This document shows, in pieces, positions 5,429-15,068 of a DNA stretch of 16,105 nt. This stretch comes from Bacillota bacterium (GTDB taxonomy: Bacteria; Bacillota; Limnochordia; Limnochordales; ZCTH02-B6). The stretch covers positions 1-16,105 of the forward strand of contig QGSR01000014.1 in NCBI GenBank assembly GCA_003387805.1. The letters are read 5' to 3'. Both the position numbers and the translations under genes were made by a program. The notes under the pieces are model-generated. The model was not told the DNA's origin, searched no databases, and saw only the letters and a program-made list of their open reading frames with translations. Every line of letters begins with the position of its first letter. Position 1 is the stretch's first letter.

Positions 5429-8400
5429 TCATTCGCGGCCGGCGGCCACGGGGCGGGGCCCCTCCCGCTCTTCGGCCACGGGCCACGACGCCTGCATTTC
5501 CTCGAGCACCTGCTCCAGCAGCGCCAGCATATCCCGTTCGCCCAAGCCTCGCCGCCGCAGCCGCACCGGCGCCGACCGCGCCGCGGACAGGAGAATCCGG
5601 CCCCGGAAGCGCCGGCTCAACTCGTACGCCGTCTGCCTGGGCAGCACGACCCCCTGCAGGAACCGGATAACCACCTCGTCCGGCGTGCCGCTGACCGACT
5701 CGACGCCCACCTCTTTGGCCAGCGCCTTGATACGGGCCACGGCCAGCAAGTTTTTCACCGGCGGCGGCGCCGGGCCGAACCGGTCCTCCAGCTCCTCCTG
5801 CAGGTCCGTCACGTCCACGACGGAGCGCACCGCGGCCACCCGCTTGTATACTTCCACCTTCTGCTGCGGATCCGCCACGTAGTCGTCCGACACGTACGCA
5901 TCCACGCTGAGGTCGATGACGGGTTCCGGCGGCGCCTGCGTCCGCTCGCCCTTCACTTCCCGCACGGCCTCTTCCAGCAGCTGGCAGTACAGCTCGAAGC
6001 CGACGGAGGCGATGAACCCGTGCTGCTCCGGTCCGAGCAGATTGCCGGCGCCCCGGATCTCCAAGTCGCGCATGGCGATCTTGAAGCCTGAACCGAGCTC
6101 GGTAAACTCCTTGATGGCTTGCAGGCGCTTCTCCGCGTCTTCGCTGAGTATTTTGTCCCTGCGGTAGGTGAAATACGCGTACGCGACCCGGTTGGTGCGG
6201 CCCACCCGGCCCCGCAGCTGATAGAGCTGGGCCAGGCCCATGCGGTCCGCGTCGCTGACGATGAGCGTGTTGACGTTGGCGATGTCCATGCCGGTCTCGA
6301 TGATGGTGGTGCACACCAGAACGTCGATTTCGTGGTTCAGAAAGTCCACCATCACCTGCTCCAGCAAGTCCTCGTTCATCTGCCCGTGGGCCACCGCGAT
6401 GCGCACCTCGGGCACCAGCTGCCGCAGCCGCTCCGCCACGCGGTCGATGTTTTGCACGCGGTTGTGGACGTAGTACACCTGCCCGCCGCGGCCCACCTCG
6501 CGCAAAATGGCCTCCCGCACCAAGTCCTCGTCGTACTCGCTGACGTAGGTGCGGATGGGGAAGCGGTCCTCCGGGGGCGTTTCGATGACGCTCATGTCCC
6601 GCAGCCCCACCAGCGCCATGTGCAGCGTGCGCGGAATGGGCGTCGCGGTCAGGGTCAGCACGTCCACCGTGCGCCGCAGCTCCTTGAGCCGCTCTTTCTG
6701 GGCCACGCCGAAGCGCTGCTCCTCGTCGATGACGACGATGCCCAGATCCTTGAACGCCACGTCCTTGGACAGCAAGCGATGAGTGCCGATGACGATGTCC
6801 ACCGTGCCGTCGGCCAGGCCCTTGATGATTTTCGCCTGCTCCGCCGGCGACTGGAAGCGGCTCAGCGCCTCGATGCGCACCGGGTACGGCGCGAAGCGCT
6901 CCCGGAACGTGCGCAGGTGCTGGTGGGCCAAAATGGTGGTGGGCACCAGCACGGCCACCTGGCGCGCGTCCATGACGGCCTTGAAGGCGGCCCGCATGGC
7001 CACCTCCGTCTTGCCGAAGCCGACGTCGCCGCACAAAAGCCGGTCCATCGGCCGCGGCCGCTCCATGTCGGCCTTGATTTCCGCGATGGCCCGCTTCTGG
7101 TCCGGCGTCTCCTCGAAAGGAAACCCGTCCTCGAACTGCTGCTGCCACACCGTATCCGGCGAAAACGCGTAGCCGGGCAGCGCCTCCCGCTCCGCGTACA
7201 GCTTGAGCAAATCCTGGGCCAGCTCGCGCACCGACTGCTGCACCCGCTGCTTGGCCCGGGTCCACTCGCTGCCGCCCAGCCGGTTCAGCCGGGGCGTCTG
7301 GCCTTCGACGCCGATGTACTTTTGCAGCAGATGGACCTGGTCCGTCGGCACGTACAGCTTGTCGTCGCCCGCGTACTCCACCAGCAGGTAGTCTTTGTGC
7401 GCGCCGCCGATGACCAGCGTCTCGACGCCTTGGTAGCGGCCGACGCCGTGGTTGACGTGGACCACCAGGTCGCCGACCTTCAGGTCGTCCATGCGGGTGG
7501 CCGCGCCGGCCCGCCGGCGGGGCCGCTGCCGCTGCTTCTGCTGTCCGAACACTTCCAGCTCGGTCAGCACCAAAAGCTTCTCGTCGGGCAGCTCGCAGCC
7601 CACGTGCAGCTCCGCGGCGGCCACCGCCACCGCGCCCGCGGGCAGCGCGCCCTCTAGATCCCGGGCGTGGCGAGCGGGGATTTCCTCGTCCTGCAGCACT
7701 TCCTGGATGCGGGCCGCGCGGGCGTCGGTGGAGGCGATGATGACGGTGCGCCAGCCTTCCCGCCGCCGGCGGCGGACCGCCGACACGAACTGCTCCAGCC
7801 GCCCGTGGAACGTCTCGGGCGGCCGGGACTTGACCGCCGTCTCCGGCAGGCCCTCCATGCCCGGCACCCGCTGGGGCAGCCCCGACACGAACAGGGCCGG
7901 GCGGCGCCGCACCGCGGCCGCCAAATCGTCCCAGTCCGCGAACAGCGCCTGCTGCTCGGGCAAGACCCGGCCCCGCTCCAGCAAATCCGCGTGGGTTTCC
8001 GCGAACTCGGTCATCATCAGCTGCAGCTGCTCGCGCGTGCGGGCCGGCTCGTCGACGATGACCGTCGCGTCCGGGCCGGCGTAGTCCAGCAGCGTCTCCA
8101 GTTCGGGGAACAGGAATGGCTTGTACTGCTCCAGGCCCGGCGCCCAGCGGCGGCCCGCCAGGTGGGCCAGGTGCGTGCGGGCCCGCTGGGCCAGCGCATC
8201 CGCGCCCGCGCCGGCGCCGGCTTTCCCCAGCGTCTCCACCCGCCCGGCCACCGCCCCCTGAATGCGCGCCAGCGCCGCCTCGTCGTCCACCGGCGGCACT
8301 TCCCGCGCCGGGCCGATGCGGACCCGCTCCACGTCTTCCACCGAGCGCTGCGTTTCGGGATCGAAGACCCGGATGGAATCGATCTCGTCGTCGAAAAAGT

Positions 8401-8950
8401 CGATGCGGTACGGCGCCGGGGCCGAGGGCGGAAACACGTCCAAGAGCCCGCCCCGCACGCTGAACTGGCCGCGGCCTTCGACCATGGCCGCCCGCTCGTA
8501 CCCGTCGCGGACCAGCGCTTCGGCCAGCTGTTCCATGGGCAGGATGTGGCCCACGGCCACGGTGCGCACCCGCTCCCGCAGCGCCGCCCGGGGCGCGAGC
8601 CGCTCGGCCGCGGCCTGGATGGGCGCGATGACGAGGGCCGGCTCCCCGGTGACCAGCCGCTCCAGGACGGCCAGGCGGGCCGAGGCGATGGCTTCGGGCA
8701 CGTGCAGCTCTTCGTGGGGCCACACTTCGCGGGCCGGAAACACCAGCACGTCTTCGTCCGGCAGCAGCGACGACAGCTGCTGCGCCAGGCGCTGGGCGTG
8801 CCCGGGGCCCACCGTCAGCACCAGCGTGGTGCGGCGGCCCGGCTGCGGCCAGCCGCGCGCGTGCCACGCGGCGATGGCCAGCGTCTTGTGGCCGGCCGCG
8901 AAGCCGTGTATGTAAGCGGCGGGCGCGGGCTGCGAGGCGCCTGCCCGCAC
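5429..8950 (-). CDS. mfd: Transcription-repair coupling factor Mfd
   Basis: This is a 1173-residue ATP-dependent DNA translocase that displaces stalled RNA polymerase and recruits UvrA. A UvrB-like N-terminal part (about 10-370) includes [15 protein letters not shown] (161-175). The RNA polymerase-interacting domain starts near 490 ([13 protein letters not shown]). The motor follows with GDVGFGKTE (641-649), DEEQ box (742-745), [12 protein letters not shown], and QLRGRVGRT (911-919). The translocation motif region continues with [21 protein letters not shown] (split around 955-973), and a C-terminal UvrA-binding domain ends the protein. GTG at 8950 gives a normal length but only a weak ribosome site; TTG at 8989 with GAGGGTG upstream would add 13 residues. 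Longer frames run into non-Mfd sequence and two promoter candidates. Confidence 0.97.
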   Translation of the reverse strand: MRAGASQPAPAAYIHGFAAGHKTLAIAAWHARGWPQPGRRTTLVLTVGPGHAQRLAQQLSSLLPDEDVLVFPAREVWPHEELHVPEAIASARLAVLERLVTGEPALVIAPIQAAAERLAPRAALRERVRTVAVGHILPMEQLAEALVRDGYERAAMVEGRGQFSVRGGLLDVFPPSAPAPYRIDFFDDEIDSIRVFDPETQRSVEDVERVRIGPAREVPPVDDEAALARIQGAVAGRVETLGKAGAGAGADALAQRARTHLAHLAGRRWAPGLEQYKPFLFPELETLLDYAGPDATVIVDEPARTREQLQLMMTEFAETHADLLERGRVLPEQQALFADWDDLAAAVRRRPALFVSGLPQRVPGMEGLPETAVKSRPPETFHGRLEQFVSAVRRRRREGWRTVIIASTDARAARIQEVLQDEEIPARHARDLEGALPAGAVAVAAAELHVGCELPDEKLLVLTELEVFGQQKQRQRPRRRAGAATRMDDLKVGDLVVHVNHGVGRYQGVETLVIGGAHKDYLLVEYAGDDKLYVPTDQVHLLQKYIGVEGQTPRLNRLGGSEWTRAKQRVQQSVRELAQDLLKLYAEREALPGYAFSPDTVWQQQFEDGFPFEETPDQKRAIAEIKADMERPRPMDRLLCGDVGFGKTEVAMRAAFKAVMDARQVAVLVPTTILAHQHLRTFRERFAPYPVRIEALSRFQSPAEQAKIIKGLADGTVDIVIGTHRLLSKDVAFKDLGIVVIDEEQRFGVAQKERLKELRRTVDVLTLTATPIPRTLHMALVGLRDMSVIETPPEDRFPIRTYVSEYDEDLVREAILREVGRGGQVYYVHNRVQNIDRVAERLRQLVPEVRIAVAHGQMNEDLLEQVMVDFLNHEIDVLVCTTIIETGMDIANVNTLIVSDADRMGLAQLYQLRGRVGRTNRVAYAYFTYRRDKILSEDAEKRLQAIKEFTELGSGFKIAMRDLEIRGAGNLLGPEQHGFIASVGFELYCQLLEEAVREVKGERTQAPPEPVIDLSVDAYVSDDYVADPQQKVEVYKRVAAVRSVVDVTDLQEELEDRFGPAPPPVKNLLAVARIKALAKEVGVESVSGTPDEVVIRFLQGVVLPRQTAYELSRRFRGRILLSAARSAPVRLRRRGLGERDMLALLEQVLEEMQASWPVAEEREGPRPVAAGRE

Positions 8951-8972
8951 CTTTGGTGTGACTAGTGGGAAA

Positions 8973-8981
8973 ATTATATCA
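8973..8981 (-). promoter_or_regulatory. Extended -10 promoter candidate close to the mfd start
   Basis: TGATATAAT (8981-8973) on the minus strand is a perfect extended -10 element; no clear -35 is seen. Transcription would start near 8966, just 16 bases before the GTG at 8950 and downstream of the alternative TTG at 8989. Confidence 0.5.
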
Positions 8982-8989
8982 TTGACCAA

Positions 8990-9161
8990 AATAAAACACC
9001 CTCTTTCGCCGCGGTCGAGCGCGCGTCGGGTGCACCAACCGGTGCGGCACCGCCTGGCTCGGAAACACGCACCCCTCACCGGGGCGCGCGTCGGATGCGC
9101 GGGAGACCGACGCTCCCGGACATGCGCCGTGAACGAGCAGAAAGTCGGATGGTGCAACAAC
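8990..9161 (-). other. Structured leader or possible small RNA upstream of mfd
   Basis: No convincing gene is seen here. The minus strand can form several stems: GCGTCGG with CCGACGC, GCGCCCC with GGGGTGC (one G-U pair), and CGGTG with CACCG. A 14-base direct repeat with one mismatch occurs at 9084-9097 and 9019-9032 (CAYCCGACGCGCGC), and its first eight bases recur at 9144-9151. The segment follows a sigma-A promoter at 9162-9191. It may be an untranslated leader, a small RNA, or a regulator-binding region. Confidence 0.4.
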
Positions 9162-9191
9162 ATTATAGGTGCGGGCGCGGGCCGAGATCAA
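9162..9191 (-). promoter_or_regulatory. Sigma-A promoter upstream of mfd leader
   Basis: The minus strand has TTGATC (9191-9186), an 18-base spacer and a perfect TATAAT (9167-9162). Transcription would start near 9155 and give a leader of roughly 165-205 bases before mfd, depending on the mfd start used. Confidence 0.6.
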
Positions 9192-9284
9192 CCCTGCGGC
9201 CCCGAGGCGGCGCGCGCCCGGGGCCCGGCCGGACCGGGCTCCGCCGGCCGTGCGGCCCCCTCGCGGCGCCCGATTACGGGCGTA

Positions 9285-9860
9285 TTATGGCATCGCCCGA
9301 TTGTACTTATTCATGGCCGCTTCCACGCCTTCCAGCACCCACGTCCTGGCCGCCTCGGCGGCGCGCCGGATGACGTCTTCGTAAAGCGCGAACTCGTCGC
9401 GGCCCATGATCTGCAGAACATACTCCGCGGCCGTCAGCGGATGGGGCGGCCGGCCGATGCCGATGCGGATGCGGGCGAACTGATTGGAACCGAGCGCGGT
9501 GATGATGGACTGCATGCCGCGGTGGCCGCCGGCGCCGCCGGACGGACGCACGCGCATCTGGCCCGGCGGCAGATCCAGGTCGTCGTAGACGACCAGAAGA
9601 TCTTCGGGGCCGCAGCGGTAGTAGCGCAGAAGCGGCTGGACGGCCTCGCCGCTCAGATTCATGTACGTCATCGGCTTGACCAGATACAGCTGCCGGCCGT
9701 CCAGCTTCGCTTTGGCCACGGAGCTGCCCATCCAGCGCCGCCAGCCGTCCGCGCCCAAATCCCGGGCCAGCTCGTCCACGACCAGGAAGCCCATGTTGTG
9801 GCGGGTGCGCTCGTAGCGGGCGCCGGGATTGCCCAAGCCGACGATGAATTTCAGCGACAT
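9285..9860 (-). CDS. pth: Peptidyl-tRNA hydrolase
   Basis: This 191-residue enzyme releases peptides from prematurely dropped peptidyl-tRNA. It begins MSLKFIVGLGNPGARYERTRHNMGF, with the substrate-binding Asn11 and catalytic His21, followed by KPMTYMNLSG with Asn68, VVYDDLDLP with Asp93, and GGAGGHRGMQSII. At the position of E. coli Asn114 (GGHNG) this protein has Arg114, a change at a tRNA-contact residue. Length is typical. The ATG shares one base with the TAA of the L25 gene upstream (TAATG), so translation is very likely coupled. A small GC hairpin (9267-9282) lies next to the stop codon but has no T-run. Confidence 0.97.
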   Translation of the reverse strand: MSLKFIVGLGNPGARYERTRHNMGFLVVDELARDLGADGWRRWMGSSVAKAKLDGRQLYLVKPMTYMNLSGEAVQPLLRYYRCGPEDLLVVYDDLDLPPGQMRVRPSGGAGGHRGMQSIITALGSNQFARIRIGIGRPPHPLTAAEYVLQIMGRDEFALYEDVIRRAAEAARTWVLEGVEAAMNKYNRAMP

Positions 9861-10486
9861 TACTCCTCGCCGCCGCCGCCTTCGTCCGCCTCACCGGCTT
9901 CTTCGCCGGCCGGCTCTTCCTCGGCCAGGCGCGGGGCGCTGACCGTCACCACGGTCTCCTCCGGGTCGGTCAAAATGGCCACGCCCGGCGGCGGGGTCAG
10001 CTGGCCCACGGTGACCACGTCGCCCACGGCCAGCCCGGACACGTCCACGGTGATGGCTTCCGGAATATCCGTGGGCAGGCACGAGATCTGGATTTCCCGC
10101 AGCACCAGCTGCACGATGCCGTCGTCGGCGCGGGCGTCCTCGCCCTCCAGCGCCACCGGCACGGTGGTCTGGATCTCCTGGTCCAGCGCGACCGCATGAA
10201 AGTCCACGTGCACGAACTCGTCCCGCACGGGGTCCTGCTGAACTTCCTTGATGAGCACCTTGTGCCGGCCGCCGTTGCCGCCTCCGGCGATGTGCAGGTC
10301 CACCAGGCTGTGGGTGCCCGCGATCTGCAGCGTCCGGAACAGCTCCCGCTCCGGCACAGCGACGTGAATGGCCTGCGGGCCGGTGCCGTACACGACGCCG
10401 GGCACGAGGCCGCTCCGTCGCAGCCGGCGGGCGGCGCCCTTGCCCAGCGCCTCCCGGACCTGGACCGTCAGAGAAGTCTCGGTCAT
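9860..10486 (-). CDS. rplY: 50S ribosomal protein L25, general stress protein CTC form
   Basis: This 208-residue protein is the two-domain CTC/TL5 form of L25. The N-terminal 5S rRNA-binding domain (about 1-92) has VREALGKGAARRLRRSG, LVPGVVYG and IKEVQQDPVRDEFVHVDFHAV. The C-terminal beta domain (about 95-185) has IQTTVPVALEGE, GIVQLVLREIQISCLP and PEAITVDVSGLAVGD. An acidic, Gly-rich tail (EEEPAGEEAGEADEGGGGEE) ends it. It binds 5S rRNA in the central protuberance; in Bacillus ctc is a stress gene between prs and pth, the same order as here. ATG at 10486 has AAGGAGGG about 8 bases upstream. No sigma-B-type promoter was seen. The gene lies 39 bases after prs. Confidence 0.95.
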   Translation of the reverse strand: MTETSLTVQVREALGKGAARRLRRSGLVPGVVYGTGPQAIHVAVPERELFRTLQIAGTHSLVDLHIAGGGNGGRHKVLIKEVQQDPVRDEFVHVDFHAVALDQEIQTTVPVALEGEDARADDGIVQLVLREIQISCLPTDIPEAITVDVSGLAVGDVVTVGQLTPPPGVAILTDPEETVVTVSAPRLAEEEPAGEEAGEADEGGGGEE

Positions 10487-10525
10487 GATCCGCCCTCCTT
10501 CGAACTCGATCCAGCCTCTACCTTA

Positions 10526-11485
<960 letters not shown>

Positions 11486-11600
11486 CTCGTTCCATGAGCC
11501 TCCCGTGGCATACTGCGAGGACACGTCCATGCTCCGCCGCTTCCCGTCTTTCTAGGTTGACCGAAGGCCGGGGCGGTTCCTCCCCGGGCTCCGGCACGAT

Positions 11601-11633
11601 GCGACCCGCGCCGCCGTGTCCGGCGCGGGTCGC
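11601..11633 (-). terminator. Long GC hairpin after glmU, no U-tract
   Basis: A perfect 13-bp stem (11601-11613 with 11621-11633, 7-base loop) begins three bases after the glmU stop on the minus strand. There is no T-run after it, so it is not a classical intrinsic terminator. It may be a U-less terminator, an RNA end-protecting structure or a processing site between glmU and prs. Confidence 0.5.
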
Positions 11634-11636
11634 TGG

Positions 11637-13130
11637 TCAGCTGGTCCCTTTATCTCCGCCCGGGCCGTCCGCGGGCGGGCTTTCGTCCGCGCCGGCGCCG
11701 GGCGCGCCCGCGCGGCCGGCGGCCGTTTTCTCCGCCTCGGCCCGCTGCCGCCGCCGCACCGCCCAGCCTTCGATGTTGCGCTGCTCGGCCCGCTCGATGG
11801 CCAGCGCGTCCGCCGGCACGTCTTTGGCGATGCTGGAGCCGGCGCCGGTAAACGCGCCCTTGCCGATGCGCACCGGCGCGATGAGATTGGTGTTGCTGCC
11901 GATGCGGGCGCCGTCCTCGATGACGGTCTCGTATTTGTTGAACCCGTCCCAGTTGCACGTGATGGTGCCGGCGCCGAGGTTGACGTCGCGGCCCAGGACC
12001 GCGTCGCCCACGTACGACAGGTGGGGCACCTTGCTTTCGGGGCCGATGCGAGACTTCTTGACTTCGACGAACGAGCCGACGCGAGCCCGCTCCTCCATGA
12101 CGGTGCCGGGCCGCAAGTACGCGTACGGGCCCACGGCGCACCCCGGGCCGATGCGGCTTCCTTTGACGACGGCCCGCTCCACCGCCGCGCCCCGCTCGAC
12201 GACGCTGTCGGCGATGTCCGCGTGGGGCCCGATGCGGCAGTCTTCCTCGATGCGCGTGTTTCCGCGGATGAACGTAAACGGCAGCACGGTGACGTCCGGC
12301 GCCAGGGAGACGTCGGCGTCGATGTACACCGTGTCCGGGTCGACGATGGTGACGCCTTGCAGCATCCAATGCTCGACGATGCGGCGGCGGTACACGGCCT
12401 CGGCCCGGGCCAGCTCGACGCGGGTGTTGACGCCGAGAATTTCGTCGGCGTCCGGGGCGATCACGGCCTGCACGAAGCCCCCGCCTTGGGCCAGTACGTG
12501 CACCGCGTCGGGCAGGTAGTACTCGCCCTGCGCGTTGTCGGGCCGCACGGCCCGCAGCGCTTCAAACAGGCGGCCGCCGTCGAAGCAGTAGGTGCCGCTG
12601 TTGACCTCGCGGATGGCCCGCTCCTCGGGGGACGCGTCGGCGTGCTCGACGATCCGGATCAGGCGCCCAGGCTCCGCGGCCGCAGGGGCCTGGGCCCGCA
12701 CGACGCGGCCGTAGCCCGTCGGATCGTCGACCATCGCGCTCAGAACGGTGGCCGCGGCGCCGCGCGCCACGTGGGTTTCCACCAGCTGGGCCACGGTTTC
12801 CGGGCGCAGCAAGGGCACGTCGCCGCACGTGACGACCACGGGGCCGCCGTGGCCCGCCAGCAGCGGCTCGGCCTGCATGACCGCGTGGCCCGTGCCCAGC
12901 TGCTCCTCCTGGACGGCGAACTCCACGTTCATGTCCCCAAGGGCCGCGCGCACGCCGTCCGCGCCGTGGCCGACGACGACGACGATTCTCTGGATGCCCG
13001 CGCCCCGCAGCGCCTCCACCACGTGCCGCACCATGGGGCGGCCCGCGACCTCGTGCAGCACTTTCGGGCGCTTGGACTTCATACGCGTGCCTTGGCCGGC
13101 GGCCAAGACCAGCGCCGCAGGCGTTGTCAT
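11637..13130 (-). CDS. glmU: Bifunctional GlmU: GlcNAc-1-P uridyltransferase / GlcN-1-P acetyltransferase
   Basis: This 497-residue enzyme makes UDP-GlcNAc for peptidoglycan. The uridyltransferase domain (about 1-230) carries LAAGQGTRMKSKRPK (9-23), EEQLGTGHA (75-83), TCGDVPLL (101-108) with the metal Asp, and REVNSGTY (174-181). The left-handed beta-helix acetyltransferase (about 255-458) has hexapeptide repeats, RPGTVMEERARVGSFVEVK split around 340-358, His370 in PHLSYVGDA as the expected catalytic base, and NLGAGTITCNWDG (384-396). A low-complexity tail of about 35 residues after position 462 exceeds the usual 456 and looks disordered. ATG at 13130 has GAGGGTG 8 bases upstream. In Bacillus purR, yabJ and spoVG precede it; here a YtaF-type gene does. 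Confidence 0.97.
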   Translation of the reverse strand: MTTPAALVLAAGQGTRMKSKRPKVLHEVAGRPMVRHVVEALRGAGIQRIVVVVGHGADGVRAALGDMNVEFAVQEEQLGTGHAVMQAEPLLAGHGGPVVVTCGDVPLLRPETVAQLVETHVARGAAATVLSAMVDDPTGYGRVVRAQAPAAAEPGRLIRIVEHADASPEERAIREVNSGTYCFDGGRLFEALRAVRPDNAQGEYYLPDAVHVLAQGGGFVQAVIAPDADEILGVNTRVELARAEAVYRRRIVEHWMLQGVTIVDPDTVYIDADVSLAPDVTVLPFTFIRGNTRIEEDCRIGPHADIADSVVERGAAVERAVVKGSRIGPGCAVGPYAYLRPGTVMEERARVGSFVEVKKSRIGPESKVPHLSYVGDAVLGRDVNLGAGTITCNWDGFNKYETVIEDGARIGSNTNLIAPVRIGKGAFTGAGSSIAKDVPADALAIERAEQRNIEGWAVRRRQRAEAEKTAAGRAGAPGAGADESPPADGPGGDKGTS

Positions 13131-13204
13131 GGGCTTTGCACCCTCACACGGGGAAAAGTTTGTGCCTTGTTTCACCTTCGGCGCCGCGACGGGCATTCCT
13201 GCGT

Positions 13205-13819
13205 CTACAGCTGCAACAAACCGATCAAGATGAGGATGGCGCCGGGCGCGTAGGATCCTTTGCCGCCCAGCCACCCGGCCCCCCAGCGGCGGCCCAGGTG
13301 CAGGCCCACCCACGTCAAGAGCACCTGGGCCGCCGCCACCAGCGCCACGGCGTAGGCGCCGAAGCCGATGAACGCCGCGCCCAGGCCCGCGGCCAGCGCG
13401 TCCAGACCCAGGGCCACGCCCAGCACTACCGCTTCGCCCGCGTCGATGGCGCCCGAGCCGTCCACGTCGGCGCGGCCCGGCTCTTTGAGCACCTGAATGA
13501 CGATGCCCGGACCCGGCAGGCGGATGCAAAGGAGCGTGGCCGCCTCGTCGCGGCTCTCGGCCCAGCCTTTGGCCATGTTCCATGCGCCCAGCGCCACGAA
13601 CACGGCCGCGCCCGCGACGTTCGGGGCGCGCCAGACGCCCGCGCCGGCCAGCGCCGCCCCGGCCGTCATCGCGGCGGCGAAACACGCCGCGCTGCACACG
13701 CCGATGACCAGAAGCGACCGCGCGGGCACCTGAATGCGCCGCAGGCCGTAGGCCGCGCCGACGGCCAGGCCGTCGGCGCCCAGCGCCAGCGCCACTGCGG
13801 CGGCGGACCAAATTTCCAT
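13205..13819 (-). CDS. ytaF: YtaF-type sporulation membrane protein (MntP-like)
   Basis: This is a 204-residue polytopic membrane protein with about six hydrophobic helices arranged as two related halves. Each half has an Asp-centred motif: LGADGLAVG (13-21) and LGLDALAAG (137-145). The halves are MntP-like (manganese efflux), but the insertion KEPGRADVDGSGAIDAGEA (112-130) between them is characteristic of YtaF-type proteins. That insertion fits a full EF-hand loop with Asp118, Asp120, Ser122, Asp126 and Glu129 in the ligand positions. YtaF is linked to sporulation but its substrate is unknown; ion transport is inference from the fold. ATG at 13819 has GAGGGGG about 8 bases upstream. It lies 74 bases upstream of glmU and could be co-transcribed with it. 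Confidence 0.82.
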   Translation of the reverse strand: MEIWSAAAVALALGADGLAVGAAYGLRRIQVPARSLLVIGVCSAACFAAAMTAGAALAGAGVWRAPNVAGAAVFVALGAWNMAKGWAESRDEAATLLCIRLPGPGIVIQVLKEPGRADVDGSGAIDAGEAVVLGVALGLDALAAGLGAAFIGFGAYAVALVAAAQVLLTWVGLHLGRRWGAGWLGGKGSYAPGAILILIGLLQL

Positions 13820-13933
13820 GGGCGGCCCCCTCAGCCGTCAATCCGTCCCAAGCTATGAGCCAGACTATGAGGGGAGCCGGGATGTTGACCGCCGCGCGGC
13901 GCGAAGGCCGTCGCGCTCGCCGGGGCGGCGCGT

Positions 13934-13963
13934 TTGACACGATCCCCGCGTACACGGTATAAT
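13934..13963 (+). promoter_or_regulatory. Near-consensus sigma-A promoter for tRNA-Gln
   Basis: TTGACA (13934-13939), an 18-base spacer, and TATAAT (13958-13963) are on the plus strand. Both hexamers are perfect. Transcription should start near 13970, about 36 bases upstream of the mature tRNA. Confidence 0.9.
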
Positions 13964-14005
13964 TTTTGTGCGTGGGCCGGCGAATTCGCTGGCTATTGTT
14001 TTCTT

Positions 14006-14079
14006 TGGGGCGTGGGGTAAGGGCAGCCCGCGAGACTTTGGATCTCGTTGTCTAGGTTCGAATCCTAGCGCCCCAGCCA
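14006..14079 (+). tRNA. tRNA-Gln, anticodon UUG
   Basis: The 74-base gene folds as a full cloverleaf. The acceptor stem is TGGGGCG (14006-14012) with CGCCCCA (14069-14075). The anticodon stem CGAGA/TCTCG encloses CTTTGGA, with anticodon TTG at 14038-14040 (glutamine). The T arm is CTAGG-TTCGAAT-CCTAG. The discriminator base is G and the 3' CCA is encoded (14077-14079). It has its own promoter and terminator, and it runs against the flanking minus-strand genes. Confidence 0.95.
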
Positions 14080-14080
14080 G

Positions 14081-14109
14081 AAGCCGCTGCAGAGCGGCTT
14101 TTTCCTTTT
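14081..14109 (+). terminator. Intrinsic terminator of tRNA-Gln
   Basis: An 8-bp stem AAGCCGCT (14081-14088) with AGCGGCTT (14093-14100) and a 4-base loop begins one base after the encoded CCA. It is followed by TTTCCTTTT on the plus strand. Confidence 0.9.
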
Positions 14110-14118
14110 GGGGCGCCC

Positions 14119-14168
14119 GGCCGCCCGCATGGCGGCCACGGGGCGCCGGCGGCCGCGGCCGGCGCCCC
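14119..14168 (-). terminator. Two GC hairpins after purR, no U-tract
   Basis: An 11-bp perfect stem (14140-14150 with 14158-14168, 7-base loop) lies two bases after the purR stop on the minus strand. A second 7-bp stem follows (14119-14125 with 14131-14137). Neither has a T-run. They probably separate purR transcripts from the converging tRNA gene. Confidence 0.5.
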
Positions 14169-14170
14169 GC

Positions 14171-14986
14171 TCATACGCCGGCCAGCCAGGCGCTGGGCCG
14201 GACCACCACTTCCCTGGGCCGCTCGCGCACCGCCTCCAGCACCACCAGCGACGTGTAGTCGTCCACCAGCTTTTCCTCCGGCGCAGCCGTTTCGATGAGG
14301 ACGCCGATGCCGGCCACTTCCGCGTCGAACTCGCCCATCAAGTCCACCAGGCCCCGGGCGGTGCCGCCGGCTTTCATGAAGTCGTCGATGATGAGCACCC
14401 GGGAGCCCGCCGGGACGGCCCGGCGCGACAGCGACATGGTCTCAATCCGCTGCGCGGAGCCCGAGACGTAGTTCATCGTCACCACGGTGCCGTCGCCCAG
14501 GCGGCTGCTGCGGCGCACGATGGCCAGCGGCACGTTCAGCGCCCGGGCGGTCATCATGGCGATGGGGATGCCGCGGGTCTCCACCGTCACCACCACGTCC
14601 GGCTCCCGGTCGTAAAAGCGCGTCGCGAACAGCTCGCCGATTTGCGCCAAAAGCTGCGGCGCCGCCACGATGTCGTTCACGTACAGAAAGCCGCCGGGCA
14701 GGATGCGCTCCGGGTCGGACAGCGCCTCCACCAGGCCGCCCACCACCGCGCGCATTTGGGCGCCCGACAACAGCGGCGCGTAGCGCACGCCGCCCGCGGC
14801 GCCGGCGATGGTCTCCACCCGGCCCAGCTCCAGCCGGGCGAAGGTCTCCCGGATGATGGCGATGTCTTCGCTGAGGGTGGACTTGGCCGCGCCCAGCAGC
14901 TCGCTCAAATGGGTCAGTGTAATGGTCTGGTACGGGCGGTCTACGAGCAGTTTCGTCACCGCCGCGATGCGTGCGCTCCTTCGCAA
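14171..14986 (-). CDS. purR: Purine operon repressor PurR
   Basis: This 271-residue protein matches Bacillus-type PurR along its length. A winged-helix N-terminal domain (about 1-72) has GAAKSTLSEDIAIIRETF (32-49) and TIAGAAGGVRY (59-69). A PRTase-like effector domain (about 75-271) has DPERILPGGFLY (91-102), VETRGIPIA (135-143), NYVSGSAQRIETMSL (172-186) and the PRPP-binding VLIIDDFMKAGGTA (197-210). It represses purine genes until PRPP binds, so its proximity to prs is apt. TTG at 14986 is chosen because homology begins there and GGAGGGAGG lies 9 bases upstream; the frame is open further upstream but unlike PurR. No PurBox was identified in this window. Confidence 0.95.
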   Translation of the reverse strand: MRRSARIAAVTKLLVDRPYQTITLTHLSELLGAAKSTLSEDIAIIRETFARLELGRVETIAGAAGGVRYAPLLSGAQMRAVVGGLVEALSDPERILPGGFLYVNDIVAAPQLLAQIGELFATRFYDREPDVVVTVETRGIPIAMMTARALNVPLAIVRRSSRLGDGTVVTMNYVSGSAQRIETMSLSRRAVPAGSRVLIIDDFMKAGGTARGLVDLMGEFDAEVAGIGVLIETAAPEEKLVDDYTSLVVLEAVRERPREVVVRPSAWLAGV

Positions 14987-15068
14987 CGCCCGCGACCTCC
15001 CTCCGTTGCCTTCCGGGCGCATCCGGGAAGGCCGGTGCCGCCGGAACGCCTCGGTTTCGGCCGGGGCG

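Noticed and set aside
6119..7657. Long plus-strand reading frames opposite mfd, prs and glmU (also 10196-11497 and 11616-13253).
   Set aside because: They are His/Arg/Val-rich antisense shadows with no domain and no ribosome site, opposite well-identified genes.
5331..8867. Very long minus-strand reading frame of about 1178 codons overlapping mfd in another frame.
   Set aside because: It is an Ala/Gly/Arg-rich shadow caused by high GC; the other frame has every Mfd motif, and this one has no recognisable domain.
8979..9191. A 70-codon minus-strand frame in the pth-mfd gap.
   Set aside because: Its start lies upstream of the promoter it would need, it has no ribosome site, and the composition is not protein-like.
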